Source: Lenisia limosa
Lineage: Eukaryota; Breviatea
Direction of reading: 5' to 3'
Assembly: GCA_001655205.1 (NCBI GenBank)
Contig: LPNZ01006811.1
Location: 1-64,000 of the forward strand
Length of the DNA: 64,000 nucleotides
Made by a program: the position numbers and the translations under genes. Below, one piece after another: positions 11,874 to 26,400 of the stretch (position 1 is its first letter; every line of letters begins with the position of its first letter). The notes beneath the pieces are model-generated. The model saw nothing but the letters and a program-made list of their open reading frames with translations. It was not told where the DNA came from and searched no databases.

Positions 11874-12380
11874 GATGCAGGAGTACGGAACGAGGGATAA
11901 AGAGAGTCCAAGAAATATTGGCTAAAATACGTTTACCAACTATATACACAGCTGGTTAGCAAATGGATGTGGATAAAGAAGGCAACAACAAGTGTAAATG
12001 ATAGCGTACCGTAAACTGTTTAACCTTAAGTGGATTTTGAAGCTAAAAAACTCTCTAAATATAAACACAAAACTGTTTTTCCTCTCGGGGAAATGGATGA
12101 AAACGGAGCGGAGGACCATGGAGGAACAGGGGAGATTACCGCCGCCGGTTCATCAATTGCCACCGGAAAACCGAAAAAAAAGTCTCCCCCTCTCTCCCCC
12201 TCTTGCCCCTCTCTTTCCCGCAATACACTGCTTATATATAGCGCAGAGAGGTGTAGCAGAGTAGTAGTAGTTAGATAAATAAATATATGAAAAACGTGAA
12301 TAGATCGTTGTTGTGTCACACTTACCTTACGCATCTACCCACCGTTATTTCCAACACTGTGAATCTGAAGTAAGTAAAAC
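11874..12380. promoter_or_regulatory. Divergent upstream region with TATA-like TATATATA
   Basis: Between the UPF0538 start (-) and the next gene's start (+). It includes a CT-rich run (about 12180-12220) and a TTATATATAGCGC element near 12230-12242 that could be a core promoter for either side. A plus-strand ORF (12030-12278) lies here and could be an upstream exon, but no splice link to it is convincing. Confidence 0.4.
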
Positions 12381-14428
12381 ATGAACAGTGCAATGCCTAC
12401 ATTATACCAGCCAATGCCCACCCAACACCATGACCCGCGCTTACTCAACCGATCTCCGCAACAACAAATTCCTGCAGTCTCCAGTCAAGTCTCTCCGCAT
12501 CTCCAGCAGTACAGAGGACAACCAGCTTCCAGTCAGTCTCAAGTGGTTCAGAGAATTGGTGTAATGGTGAGGGGTGACTGCCATTGGATTTGTACTCTTC
12601 CATTCTCCTATTTACTATCAGTTTCGAGATTCTATCCTCAACTTTACCACTATTAATTCCTCAGCCCCCTTCCAACTTCAGCTCCGCTCTTTCTCAGGTA
12701 CTGGTTTGTGAGAATCTGTATCCTTCTTTCCAGCATCATACTCCATTTACTTTGACCGTCAGACAAAGCCACAGCCAGCCCCAAGTCCTGCACCTAACCC
12801 TGTCATTACCAACGCGGTACTTAGGAGAAATTACGAGGTATGAATGATGTTTTAGCACTCTCTTTCAAAAACGACCGGTACGGCAGTTAAAATATACAAT
12901 GGGCCTACACTCTTTATCATGTTTTCATTTCGCAGAAAACTGAGACAATGAAAAAGGTTCGCGAATACACCCATAATCGTATCCGAAAACGGCAATGGAT
13001 AACAAATACTCTTGGCACGATGCTACAGCTGCCTACACCAGAAGAGCTCAGAAAGGTCCAGTCCACTCTACCTGATAACCCCACACCAGGTACGTTCAAT
13101 CTGATAAACCTTTTTTTCAAGTTGAAACGTAGGATTCCATTCCCGTTCTTGCAAATAGTTATCCTCTAATTTCAATAGAGGAATGTCTTGATTGGGTGAA
13201 GCGGATTGGCGAGAGTCCATCAACAGCTTTGCCAACAAGGGTGCACTGGAAGCCTAAAGCGTCCAAAGCAGCGTTCGACTTATCCGACCATCTTGCTGCT
13301 ACCAAGGACTGTGACTCTTTGTTGCGCCTTGAGATTACATCGCCTTCAAGTTACTCTCGAGAAGACCGGTGTGATATATTATAATACATATATATATCAT
13401 ATGTATCGATTATGCATACCCAGGGTAAGTACAGTGGACTTGTCAAAAAGTTCAGGCTCAGAAACGCCAATTTTCTGATCATTCAGGTTGTCCGCGCTGA
13501 GTGATGCGATTAAGAGAGTTGATGAGGCAGCATTGTTGGCTCAAAAGAAGAGGGAGGCCAATCTCGAAAAAGACAGAGTGAGAACTTCCAGCAACCTGGA
13601 GTTTTTACAGAAGATCATTACTGAAACTAATACGTAAGTGGACTCTGAAAATAAGCGGTTGTAATTGAACAGGTATTTGGAGCAACTGCCTCAGTCTGTG
13701 AAATGGCTTTCAAAAGCCCAGCCGGAGGTATGGGGTGGTCTCATTTGCTCTTTTTGCTGTCTTGATTCACAACCCAGGATGACTGGTTTGCTACTCTTTC
13801 CAGTGACGCGCAGTCGAAATACGTCCACAAAGTAAGGAGCCTCCTAATGTTTCATGTTATCTCAGGAAACTGCCCCAGTTAGGACGGCCCACCAACCTCA
13901 TCGATCACACCTTCATTCCATTCCTGCAAGCTTCAGACAGAGTCATCAAGGTCAGTATTGTTACCTGGGAGGGGATAACGCGAAAGCTTTACTTTACACT
14001 TTAGTCCAACGTACCTCTGTCCCGAAACCGGGCCCAAATTCCGGGGTTGTGGTAAGAGGGTTCAATTTTTTTTTTTTTTTTTTTCCCGATANNNNNNNNN
14101 NNNNNNNNNNNNNNNNNNNNNNNNNNNNNNNNNNNNNNNNNNNNNNNNNNAGTATTATCAGAGCTATGTGAAAATGAACTAAGATACACTACGGTTTCAC
14201 TTTGGCAAGAAACGACTTGCAACAATATCGATTACTCATCAGTCTTTTTTTTTACTTGAGTCAACTACTTCCTCTTTAGAATTGTTTCTCTATATGACCC
14301 TTCAGCCATCGTCACGACCCTCACAACCATGGGCAGCCGCATCGTCCTTTATGTCTAGTATGTCCAGAGGGCCGGCTTCCAAAGGGCCATCTGTCACGAA
14401 CACCTTCCACACCAAACACAAAAACTAG
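12381..14428 (+). CDS. Unknown protein with Gln/Pro/Ser-rich N-terminus and helical middle
   Basis: Not recognised. Start ATG 12381 (MNSAMPTLYQPMPTQHHDPR) leads a Gln/Ser/Pro-rich low-complexity region, then short exons reading KKVREYTHNRIRKRQWITNT (about 12945-13010), LQLPTPEELRKVQSTLPDNP, CLDWVKRIGESPS (about 13180-13220), KASKAAFDLSDHLAATKDCD, LSALSDAIKRVDEAALLAQK (about 13490-13545), NLEFLQKIITETNTYLEQLP and DDWFATLSSDAQSKYV (about 13778-13830). The middle is charged and helical, which suits a scaffold or nuclear complex subunit (inference only). The final exons are uncertain: the exon after 13860 reads better in a frame giving LPQLGRPTNLIDHTFIPF, and a 59-bp gap (14092-14150) intervenes. 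The last exon may end at 14426-14428 (tail SKGPSVTNTFHTKHKN) or at 14356-14358 in another frame. Confidence 0.5.
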
Positions 14429-14583
14429 CATGTCTTGAAGGATGGATAATATCTCCTGTTCTCTTAGTTCACCTCATTGACACACACAGTGATAATATCA
14501 AATGTATTCAGGGCCAGGGGGGGTTTAAGCCTCTGGGGTATGCATAATAGTTCCGTAATGTTCCAACTACAATATTAGAAAAA

Positions 14584-17500
14584 TCAAAAAGTCACATCCT
14601 CATGAAACACTTTCACCAAAATACTTTCTATTTGTTCACGCAGCATGGCTGTTCTGCAGGCTCTTCCTGAACCTACGTTATCATATCGAAGGGACAACAC
14701 TAAATCACCCAGAGCACAGCTTACACTGAGAGTGCTGTACTCTCCACGCGTCGGGTTGGGGTCATCACTGGGGTTGTTCAGGAGACGAGTTCGCTCAAGG
14801 TTAGTTGCCCTGATCTGGGCCTTGACTTGTTCACGGAGGAGGAAGCCGGCAATGAAGACTGACACAAAGGTCACTCCAGCCATGATCCAGAACATGTTCG
14901 CGTCACCCTGTTTGTTGTCAGAGAATTAACCAAAATAGTCGAAAAGTCATAAAGCTATCTTTTACGTGACTTCAGGCAAATAACGATAGCCAACCTGAGA
15001 GTCGGCAACGTAAGGCTTGGCCTTTTCAAATGTAACCATGTCCTGGGCAGTCAGAACAAAAGTAAGGCAGACGGTGGTGTGAAAGTAAAGAATAGAAAAA
15101 AGATGCGTACGATGGACGTTTCGTCAGAATCGTCAAAAGCAGTAATGGATGCGTGCCACACAAAGAACTCGGTATCTGAATGGTTATTCGGAAAAAAATG
15201 TGCATGATGACAAACCATTGGGAAGGTAAGTGTCAACAGTCCACTTCTGGGTACCCTTCTCAGTTTCAGCTGAAGCCAACTTCTCCATGAAAACACATTC
15301 GTTTTTGGGCATAGGGCTGTCCTTGGTGTAGGTAGTCTGCGGGGGTGAAAAATGATAAAATGAGACTAATAAATAAAATAAAAAAACAGATATCCAACCC
15401 AAGTGTCATGCAAGGTCATATGAATAAACAACCATGTTTAGACTTGCCCAAAAAAAAAAAAAAAAAAANNNNNNNNNNNNNNNNNNNNNNNNNNNNNNNN
15501 NNNNAATGTTGTGCACCATATCAACCATCTGTGTGGCAAACATGAAGGGAAGGGGGGAAGTCAGGTTACCGAGGTGCTTGTCATGGAAGGACTTGGGGCT
15601 GAAGAAAGGTGAACGCTGATCGTATAATCGAGCGCCTACCAAAGGAAAGCATCAGGAAGGTCATCGCCACAGTCCTTAGTGGAAACTGAGGAAACGGTTC
15701 CGTTCTTGAAGTGCGTGACCTCGTGCTCTAAAAAATAAGTTTGTAATTTTTTTGAGACGAGACATACCGCAAGGGAAATTGAATTCGGGCTTCTCATTAG
15801 TGAACATCACGTAGAACTGGAAAGTGAGAATCGACTTCAGCATTGAGGGAACTCTTTGACTGATAACCCACGCTCTCGAAGGCATGCTCGTACATCTCAG
15901 TAGCGACAAGGCTCATGCGGACACCAACACGCACAACCTCTCCGTGACCGTGGTTGGGGAAATGATTGCTGCTAACAAGGGGACCACTAAAACGATCAAA
16001 AACTGACAAACGTAATAATGATAAAAGAGAAGAGGTGGGTTCGGCTTACAGCTCTTCAGTGGGCATGATTTGGCGGAGGTGAAGGTTATCATATGTCTCG
16101 GCTTCAGTCTAGAGCAATAAGTGCAGTTANNNNNNNNNNNNNNNNNNNNNNNNNNNNNNNNNNNNNNNNNNNNNNNNNNNNNNNNNNNNNNNNNNNNNNN
16201 NNNNNNNNNNNNNNNNNNNNNNNNNNNNNNNNNNNNNNNNNNNNNNNNNNNNNNNNNNNNNNNNNNNNNNNNNNNNNNNNNNNNNNNNNNNNNNNNNNNN
16301 NNNNNNNNNNNNNNNNNNNNNNNNNNNNNNNNNNNNNCAGGGTACATGGAGTTGTTCTCAGTGAAGTCATTGAGGGTAACAGTTCTGGCCTGTCCAGCTG
16401 TCTTCTTGTCCTCCCTGTAACGTTAATAGAAACAGAATGGTGACTGGCTGAGAGAAACAAGCCTCATACTTGGGAATCGTGACGACAGCAAGGAAGTTGC
16501 TTGTGGGCTTGTCAAAGGCATCGTGGCCCTAAGAGGTAAGTCACGCATCAAGCAGGCGAGACTCCTTACTCTGTTGCGGTTGTTGAGATACACTGAACGC
16601 TGATAATGGGGGGCAGCAACGGAATAAACACGAGCAATGTTGTCTTGGCTACAAGGTGAGGCAACTTCTACCCCCCCCCTCCTCCAAACACCCAGTCTTA
16701 CCCCATGGAAGTAAGGGCAATGTCAGAAGTTCGCTGATCTTGGGATCTGGTGACAGTGTAGGAGTCAATACCGTCTTCTCCGGCAGCATAGACCTTTGAG
16801 GAGTAGTCCACACTGTGAGGTCAAAATAACAATCAACCGTTACATACATAAGCTCGCCGTCAGTGTTGTCAAGAGTGATCATCTAGATCGGTGAATAACA
16901 TCATCAAGGCCCCGCTATAATTATGGTAATATTTTTTTGGTATTTGTATTTCCCTAGATTTATTTAATATACTCAAAAACAATTGCACAATTGCCTTGGT
17001 TCTGGTCCAACCTTGTCGCATTTGTCGCCATGGTAGAAAACATCGCACACACACTTCTTGCCGACAAGGGGTCCGTGAACGCAGCCGAAATCAAGGGTGT
17101 CCTGTAGGATGAGGGGAAATTCCTAGCAGCCGCACCTTAATAGAGGCCATTGGCGCCACGGCCACGCCACCATTGGGGATGGGACCACGCAGTGCGAAGA
17201 ACACGTAGATTGTCTCCTGTATTATGAGCAACTGACGGGAACTGAATATTGATTTTGATTTGTTCATAATAAAATAATTTATTAGCCATACCTCCCTCTA
17301 CTACCTTATGGTTGGTCATGTCGTACGTGGCAGAAACGAACTGCTGAAGAGAAACAGGCTCCGAAGCAATGTTGCTCAGCTTCTTCTGAGCGTCATACAT
17401 GTCGTCAAACACACAAGGGACGGAGGCGTCGTCACCACAAATCTGGCAGTTAGATACCAAGGCAGCTATTTACAAACATGGATGATGGCAGCGGGCTGCT

Positions 17501-18690
17501 TGACAAGAGTCTGGTCCACGTCGGTTGACCAATAGGCGCCAACGTGCACGTGGTCTGAAGAAAATAAATCGGACAATTGAGTTTTGAATGGGGCTTTCAT
17601 TGTTAGACCACCATAAAGTCACAACTCAATGTTGCTTTCATTACACCATCTTTTACACAGGCTGTTTTTTTGAAAATTATATATATCTCCTCATTTTTCC
17701 TTCTTGTAACACAGATTCGGTTTCGGTTCAACTGTTGTTTCGACTGAGCCACTATTAAGTATTACCCCTACCGAGGTTCTTAGACTGAAGAGAGATGGTT
17801 CTGAAAGCGTAGGGAGTGGTGATTGGAATGGTCTCGTCAGCAACAGGCTTCATGAGGAAGGACAGCGCAAAAGTGCCACTAGAAGATCAATAACAAAAAA
17901 CACACACAAAAAACTACAATAATTGATAAGGAATGCCGTAATAACAGGAGAATGGGAGCATCCTTCTTACGTGGTAGTGGAAGTAAGACCGACGGTGATG
18001 TTGGCAGCCTCATTGATGGGCATGGCCTGGGAAGACACGAGAGCATGCGACTAGAGAGCGTGAGTAGGGGTGGGGGTGGGGGGTAACTGGTCCATCACTT
18101 GCACCCACGTCAAGATAAATGTGCATAATTGGGGTGTCAGGAGTATCAATGCTTCCGGTAAGACGGGAGTTCAAACCCTTTTTCGAAGTCACAGTGAGAC
18201 CAAGAGGTTCCTGAAAAGGTTGAGAAAGCGACAGTGTATAAAATCTAAAACAACAAATTCTAGGAAGAATATTGATAGAATTATGAAAGAAGAACGAAGA
18301 TAGAAGACTGTTCGCAGGTCGATAGAAGGTGGTTGGAAGACAAATGCAAACTCACATCAGAGGCTGGCTTGAAACAGGTGTAGATTGTTTCAACACCTTT
18401 GGTGAAGTCAATATTGACATTCTAAAGCGTAAGCATTGACAAGCAGGCTCAGAAACAAGAGTCACAGCATAACACCAACTAACCTCAACTCCACAGTTAT
18501 CATACGCAGCTAAATTAGTAAGATACAGTGTTTGAATATTGAAATAATGGAAAAGAACAAAACCATGACCAACCGGAGAAAACTGTAATGAAAGCCAGCA
18601 CCTATCATGGATTAGATTCTTCATTTAAGGCCAGTATATAATAAATGTAACATTTCTTACCACAAAAAGAGCGACAGACTTCATTATTTC
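14584..18690 (-). CDS. Predicted secreted/type I membrane protein with EGF-like segment
   Basis: Family not recognised. The start near 18686 gives MKSVALFV, which splices to VLAFITVFSAAYDNCG: a classical signal peptide with likely cleavage after VFSA. About twenty short exons follow. Beta-rich pieces include NVNIDFTKGVETIYTCFKP (about 18355-18420), EAANITVGLTSTTT (about 17970-18015) and HVHVGAYWSTDVDQTL (about 17505-17555). A Cys-rich EGF-like stretch, FGCVHGPLVGKKCVCDVFY then HGDKC, lies at about 17020-17095. Near the C-terminus one hydrophobic helix, MFWIMAGVTFVSVFIAGFLL (about 14835-14895), is followed by a basic QVKAQIRATNLERTR and a cytoplasmic tail ending at 14584. Signal peptide, extracellular Cys and a single late TM make it a probable cell-surface protein. 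Gaps at 15469-15504 and 16130-16337 remove some of the ectodomain. Confidence 0.65.
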
Positions 18691-18873
18691 AGAACAGTCA
18701 GATACTGGTCAGACGAAAGCGCAATTTACTTCTTCTAATCTGCTTAGTTCACAATGAAAATTAACTAACGGTTCAAAAAAGGGCTTTATTCCGTGAATGA
18801 ACTGAACTCCGTACCGGAATTTTTAAAGTGGGGGTGGTCATGTTGTCATTTTGAGATTTTGAGGATAAACACA
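18691..18873. promoter_or_regulatory. Short divergent promoter between two secretory-protein genes
   Basis: About 185 bp separate the starts of the type I membrane protein (-) and the secreted protein (+). Both products carry signal peptides, so shared control is conceivable. No specific motif can be called. Confidence 0.35.
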
Positions 18874-20913
18874 ATGGATAACAACGCATTGTTAACCTTT
18901 ATTGTCATATATTTGGGTAAGTTGCCAATTGGCGGACTCACTACCATATTCTTCGAAGATTTGAATTTTTAAACCCGAGTTTTGAGATAGTATTTCCGCA
19001 ATTATGATGTTTTTAGTATATCATTCTAAATATTGCATTCTTAGACGGTGGCGGATAAGAACATTACCCACATTCCTCATTTTCTGACGATATAGCTCTA
19101 TTCTTCAGATCCTCTGCATTAGAAATTGTAAGTGGATAGTTTTAGTAAAAAATTTATAGATAAAACCTCTAAAATTGCATCTCCCTCACCTTCTCAGAAT
19201 GTTGGTCCGGGAAGCTACACTTTTGATGACGCGTTGAAGAAAGCTTGTGCTACCGCTGACAATGTAAACATCAATGTTGCAGATGGTTTTTTTAGGTAAG
19301 AAAATAATAAATGAGACATCACCATTTGTCTTTCTAGATGGAACACCTGCGGTTACTCAAAGGATCAAGGAGACTTGTCAATCACTGGCGTTGGCCCAAC
19401 CGGAACTTTTGTCAATGCAACCTGTAAATGTAGGAGCCTTCGTATCCTATGGTTAATTTTTTTATGTCATTTGTTGTCTATTCTTGATAATTTTATTGGA
19501 ACCTCTTGACCATTTAGCGTTCTTGGGATACAATCTTGTTGTGTCCAATAAATTGACCGTGAGCAATTTCGCTTTCCAGGATGTCATGTATTCTATTGCC
19601 CCCCAGAATGTTGTTTCGACAAAAGACTTAGTAATGAAGGTTAGAATAAAAATAGTAATTCTTATCAATAGGACTTCCATGCCACTCTTATTGGCGACAC
19701 CAGTATGACTTTCGCTGTGGCAACTGGTGACGTTACAATTGAAAACGTCTATGTTTGTGGTGCATTTCAATCTTTAATGGCTCCTTCACTTACTGAACAC
19801 ATTTTGTCTATAATATTCAGCTGTTGATTAAATTTTTTCAAGTTAATTTTGGATGTGAAATAACGGTTTTTTAGGGTGAAGGTAAAGACCACTCTGTTGG
19901 TACAATTGTTGACTTGACTTGTGAGAATGACGAAAAATTGGTTATTGTAAGCTAAACTATGTTGCCGTTTTGACCTTCATTCAGGATAATTTGATTTTGA
20001 AGTCTTTTGGAGTTAGTGCCACAGGGTGTCAAGATGCTACAATTAAAGATTTACAGTTCCATGGGAAGCATAACAACGCCATGTAAGTATTTCAAATTTC
20101 ATGTTTATCAATTTGTATTACTCTATGTCAGAGTCGCTTATACACTAGAGCTCTTGAACAGACCACTGCCCAATGCGTGAACCTTGTATTTATCATGCAC
20201 GGTGATACCACCTCAATTGAGCTTCTGGTATGGATGAGCTGCAATGACTCTATTGTTAGCCCTTCTTATCATCTAGAATGCTGAGATCGAAATTCAAGGC
20301 TTCACAAGCAATGCCGGACTTGAGGTGACGTAGGCTTCCAACTGTGGCGACCTTAATCATTATAGCAACTCAAAGGTTGCCATCTTCACTGGGACAATTG
20401 ACATGAAATCCGGACATTCGATTACTGCTACTATGGATAGTACCGTTTGTGGTGTTTCCCTTTTTGAGTCTTTGTTATTTTATTATTGTTTATTCCTCAC
20501 GCAATAGGTCTTTATGAAGGACGTTGCAGTCAAAACGAACAAGTGGTACTGTATGATGGGATAATGTATCATTTCTATGGATACACATTATTACCAATTA
20601 GACTGCATTACCGCTGAAGACACATCAGTTGTCAACTTCTACCCTGGAAGTCTTGCTTGCGGATATGGGTACGGTTTTTTAGTAACTTTTTGGGTGGTGT
20701 TATTTTTATTCTGTTTCATTATCATCTCTGATTGTCGTTTATTTGCTCCAGCGCTTCTGCAGCAGATAATGCCCAAGTCAACCTTCATGGCTCAAAATGT
20801 GTAGGTTTCCGTTTTGCAAACTGCACCTGACCATTGCACTGTCTAATCTCACCCAGGAAGGCTGTCACAAGGATTGCATCCGTAAAGTGGCCACAGCTCA
20901 TTGTACTGCGTAA
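18874..20913 (+). CDS. Secreted repeat-like protein, possible right-handed beta-helix
   Basis: Start ATG 18874 gives a short hydrophobic N-terminus (MDNNALLTFIVIYL) that could be a signal peptide. Many small exons follow with recurring short beta-strand units rich in Asn, Asp, Val and Thr: GSYTFDDALKKACATADNVN (about 19210-19270), FAVATGDVTIENVYVCG (about 19710-19760), LTCENDEKLVIDNLILKSFG, SATGCQDATIKDLQFHGKHN (about 20015-20075) and ADNAQVNLHGSKCEGCHKDC at the end. Units such as VTIENV, LVIDNLIL and ATIKDLQF resemble coils of pectin-lyase-like beta-helices or polymorphic membrane-protein repeats, but I see no catalytic signature. The C-terminus is Cys/His-rich (CEGCHKDCIRKVATAHC) and stops at TAA 20911-20913, 78 bp from the stop of the convergent U2AF gene. 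Function unknown; an extracellular or phagosomal role is a guess. Confidence 0.6.
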
Positions 20914-20991
20914 GCGTAAGCGTCATTTTTCGTGTCCTTAATGGACCCTGTTAACATCATTGGAAGAGAAGAAGAGTGTATAGAAAAAGGT

Positions 20992-23166
<2,175 letters not shown>

Positions 23167-23453
23167 GATGACAACGTTAGCTAGAGGATTCCTTTGAAAA
23201 ACTAATTCTGACAAAAAGGAATAGTAATCAAAACTAATCCTTTAAAAACACTTTTCAAAAAAAAACATCGATAACGAAGTATGGAATTTTGGTGAATTTT
23301 GAAATAAATCTTTTAATTTTGCGATATCCTCTTCAGATTCCAGCCTTTCGAGTTTTAAGAACCTTTCCCCCTCTCTTTTCCTCGTTATCTCTTCCAGTAG
23401 ATTACCTCATCCAGCCGCCGCCTTAGTTATGTATGATTTAAGATAGTTCAAGT
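23167..23453. promoter_or_regulatory. Divergent promoter (U2AF2 / bromodomain gene)
   Basis: About 287 bp between the two predicted start codons. It contains CT-rich runs on the plus strand (about 23340-23400) and AT-rich sequence next to U2AF2. No discrete site called. Confidence 0.35.
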
Positions 23454-26400
23454 ATGTTGAAGCTCAAATTAGGGGTGAAAGCGCCCCCTTCAACGNNNNN
23501 NNNNNNNNNNNNNNNNNNNNNNNNNNNNNNNNNNNNNNNNNNNNNNNNNNNNNNNNNNNNNNNNNNNNNNNNNNNNNNNNNNTGGCACCACCCAAATCTG
23601 CACCGATCAAGCCAGAAGGTATTATTATTATAAAGCACACTCATAAGTCCAGGCCGAAGCAGTCGCCGCAAGCCCCAAAGAACCAGCAGCTATGCAGACC
23701 TTGGGCAGTCTGATGATGAAGACTCAGACTATTTAGAAGATCATACCTCTCTTCGAATGAAGCGAAAACCTAAGCAGCCTCCTCGTGCCCACCGTTCGCA
23801 GCCCGCGCCTCCACAGGTGGGAGGATATTGCAGAGACATATATGAATTAAACACTCTGAGACTTTGATTTAACATGTATAGCCCACCCCCCACTACAAAG
23901 TTCCACCCTCAGCAGCGCCAGTCTACCAGCCACAACAGGTTGGTCGATGCTTAGCACTCTATAAAGTCGACAAGACAACATTGAAATCCTGAGCTTGAAT
24001 AGAAGCTCTTTAAAATCGAACTCTGTTTTGAATATACTCACTTGTTGATTGTGTAGCCATCTTTGAAGTTGTCATTGGGCGCTAAGCCTTCTCCAGCACC
24101 ACAGCGTTCCTTATACCAACCCATTTCGGTCCAATCCCGTCAAATGCCGTACCGAACCCCACCTCCACCCAGGGAGGAGTTCTCTCCATACCAGAGATAC
24201 CCCGAGGTGAGCTGATTGCCTTCTGTCTTGTTAACCACTTCAGTCCCACAGGCAAGTCCACCTTCAACAACCTCATCCACACCACCCTATTAGACCACCC
24301 CCAAGATTAACGGTCAAAGCAGAATATGACTATCTTCCTGAAACCCCATCCCCACCATCCCAGTACACCCAGCAATACCCTCCGCATCCGCACAGTCGCT
24401 CAGCCCCACCACGGCATATCCAACTCCCTCCTCCTGCAACACAGGTTCGTTGCTTCAACCTGGTCAGAGTATATGATATGTGTCACCATGGAACAATGCT
24501 TATTTGTTGTAGTGTAGAATGTATATCATATGAAATTATTCTTCGTTTATAGTACTGAATGTTGAGTCGGCACGTCATTGTTTTAGCAGGGGGGCTTGAA
24601 ATTAAGCCTTGGAGGTGTAAAGAAGCTTCAACATCCGCCAAGGCCACACCCAGTCCCGCAACCAGGTAACAGGAAACATATTGGGCAATAATGAAGGCGA
24701 GGATAGTTCTACTCTATTATTCTTTTCTGAACTTACTGTTCTCCATCTCAGGTTTTCTTTATTTACGTTGCAGCTCGCGAGGACCCGAGGATTATAGAGG
24801 GAAGAAGACGGGCCGAGGAGGAGCGAAAAAGAATCGATGCTGAGTTGGTCAAACAGCAACAGGAGGAGGAAAGACTCATAGCGCTCAAGGAAGACGAGAG
24901 ACTGCAGAAGTTGGCTCTCAAGAGGAAAAAGGATGCGGAAAGAAGGAAAAAGGCGGAGGAAGAGAAGAGGGCTGCGGAGTTGAAGAGGAAGAAGCTGGAA
25001 GAGAAGAAGCTAGAAGAGGCCAGGAAGAAACAAGAAGAAAAAGAACGGAAGGAGTACCAGAAGGAGCTTGAGAGACAGGTTTGATTGAACTCATTAACTT
25101 CGCTGTATTTTGTAACATTGCTGTCAGTAATTATTAACCTCGGTAGTCCCGGGAAGAAGATCGTTTGTCCAAAGAGGAGGACCGCCGACTTTCAGAACAA
25201 CAAAACGCAACGGAGGAACTCAACCGAACGCTCAGCAGATTGCAACATGAAGAGTTCGAGAGCATGCAGAACGTCGACACCTCAGAGGCTCGAAGACGGC
25301 ATGAAGTTGAGGCAATGGATATCCATCTCCAGGAGCAAGGTAGAATGCTGTTTGACAGTTTTGTTAATAACTGTCCAGGTGCTACAATGATCGAGGACAA
25401 CATAGTCGAAGAAGATGACGAGGAGAGTCAGTCAGAAGATGATGACCTCGATGACACTCCGGTAAGACTCGGGCTTTAGCGGCAAGAAATCTTTTTCTCT
25501 CTAACTGCTTTAGAAAAAACGACGTAAGCTTTGAAGCAGCAAAAGCAGACTGAAAAAATTGTTTTGATGTCACGTTACAATGCTGACGCTTTAGGTGGTC
25601 GCCCGCCTGGACCGGGAGGAAGGCCTGTTAAACCAGATATTTCGGTTGAGATCCTCTCCGTCCAACTCGGTTCGTAACACCCAATTGTGATATCATGACT
25701 ATCCAACCAATCCATAATACTGCTTTTGTTTTTGTTTTTGGTGCCTGGCGCTTATCACCCAGGCATTCGGCTGCCGGACGACCGTTCACCTCATCCTGCC
25801 ATCGACGTCGCTACCGCACTTGAACAAGTCCTTTTGGTAAGTCTTCCTTGATAAGATTGAAGAAAGGGCACATCATGACACCTGTCCATTTATTGTGCAG
25901 ACGCTGAGACGCAAAGATGAATATGGCCTTTTCCATGAACCAGTTGACACGACAATGTATCCGAACTATCTCCAGTTCGTCAAATCGCCAATGGTAGTGC
26001 AAAATACTCCTTTCCAACACCTCACCAACTAGGACCTGGCAACAATGCAAAAGAAGCTGAAGAATGGCGAGTATGTGACTATTGCTCCTTTCCGAGTAGG
26101 AACGTGTTGAAATTGATTTGCATTTTCCGCCCAATTACATTGCACTCTTGTCACGCTTGTAGCATGACTTCAATCTGATCATCTCAAACTGCTGTGTTTT
26201 CAACGGGCATGATAGTGAATTTGGACAAATCGCTAAAAAACTTGGAGCAATTGTATGCTTTCAAAGTCTAGAGTTTTCCGCTTACTCAGATTTTGGTGTT
26301 TCCTTTTCGTCTTCTCTTCACTTAGCGCAATTAGGGAACACGCTCATTGGATAACCTGCAAAAGAGGTGGATGACTACAATTTCAAAGTTGGAACGTTTT

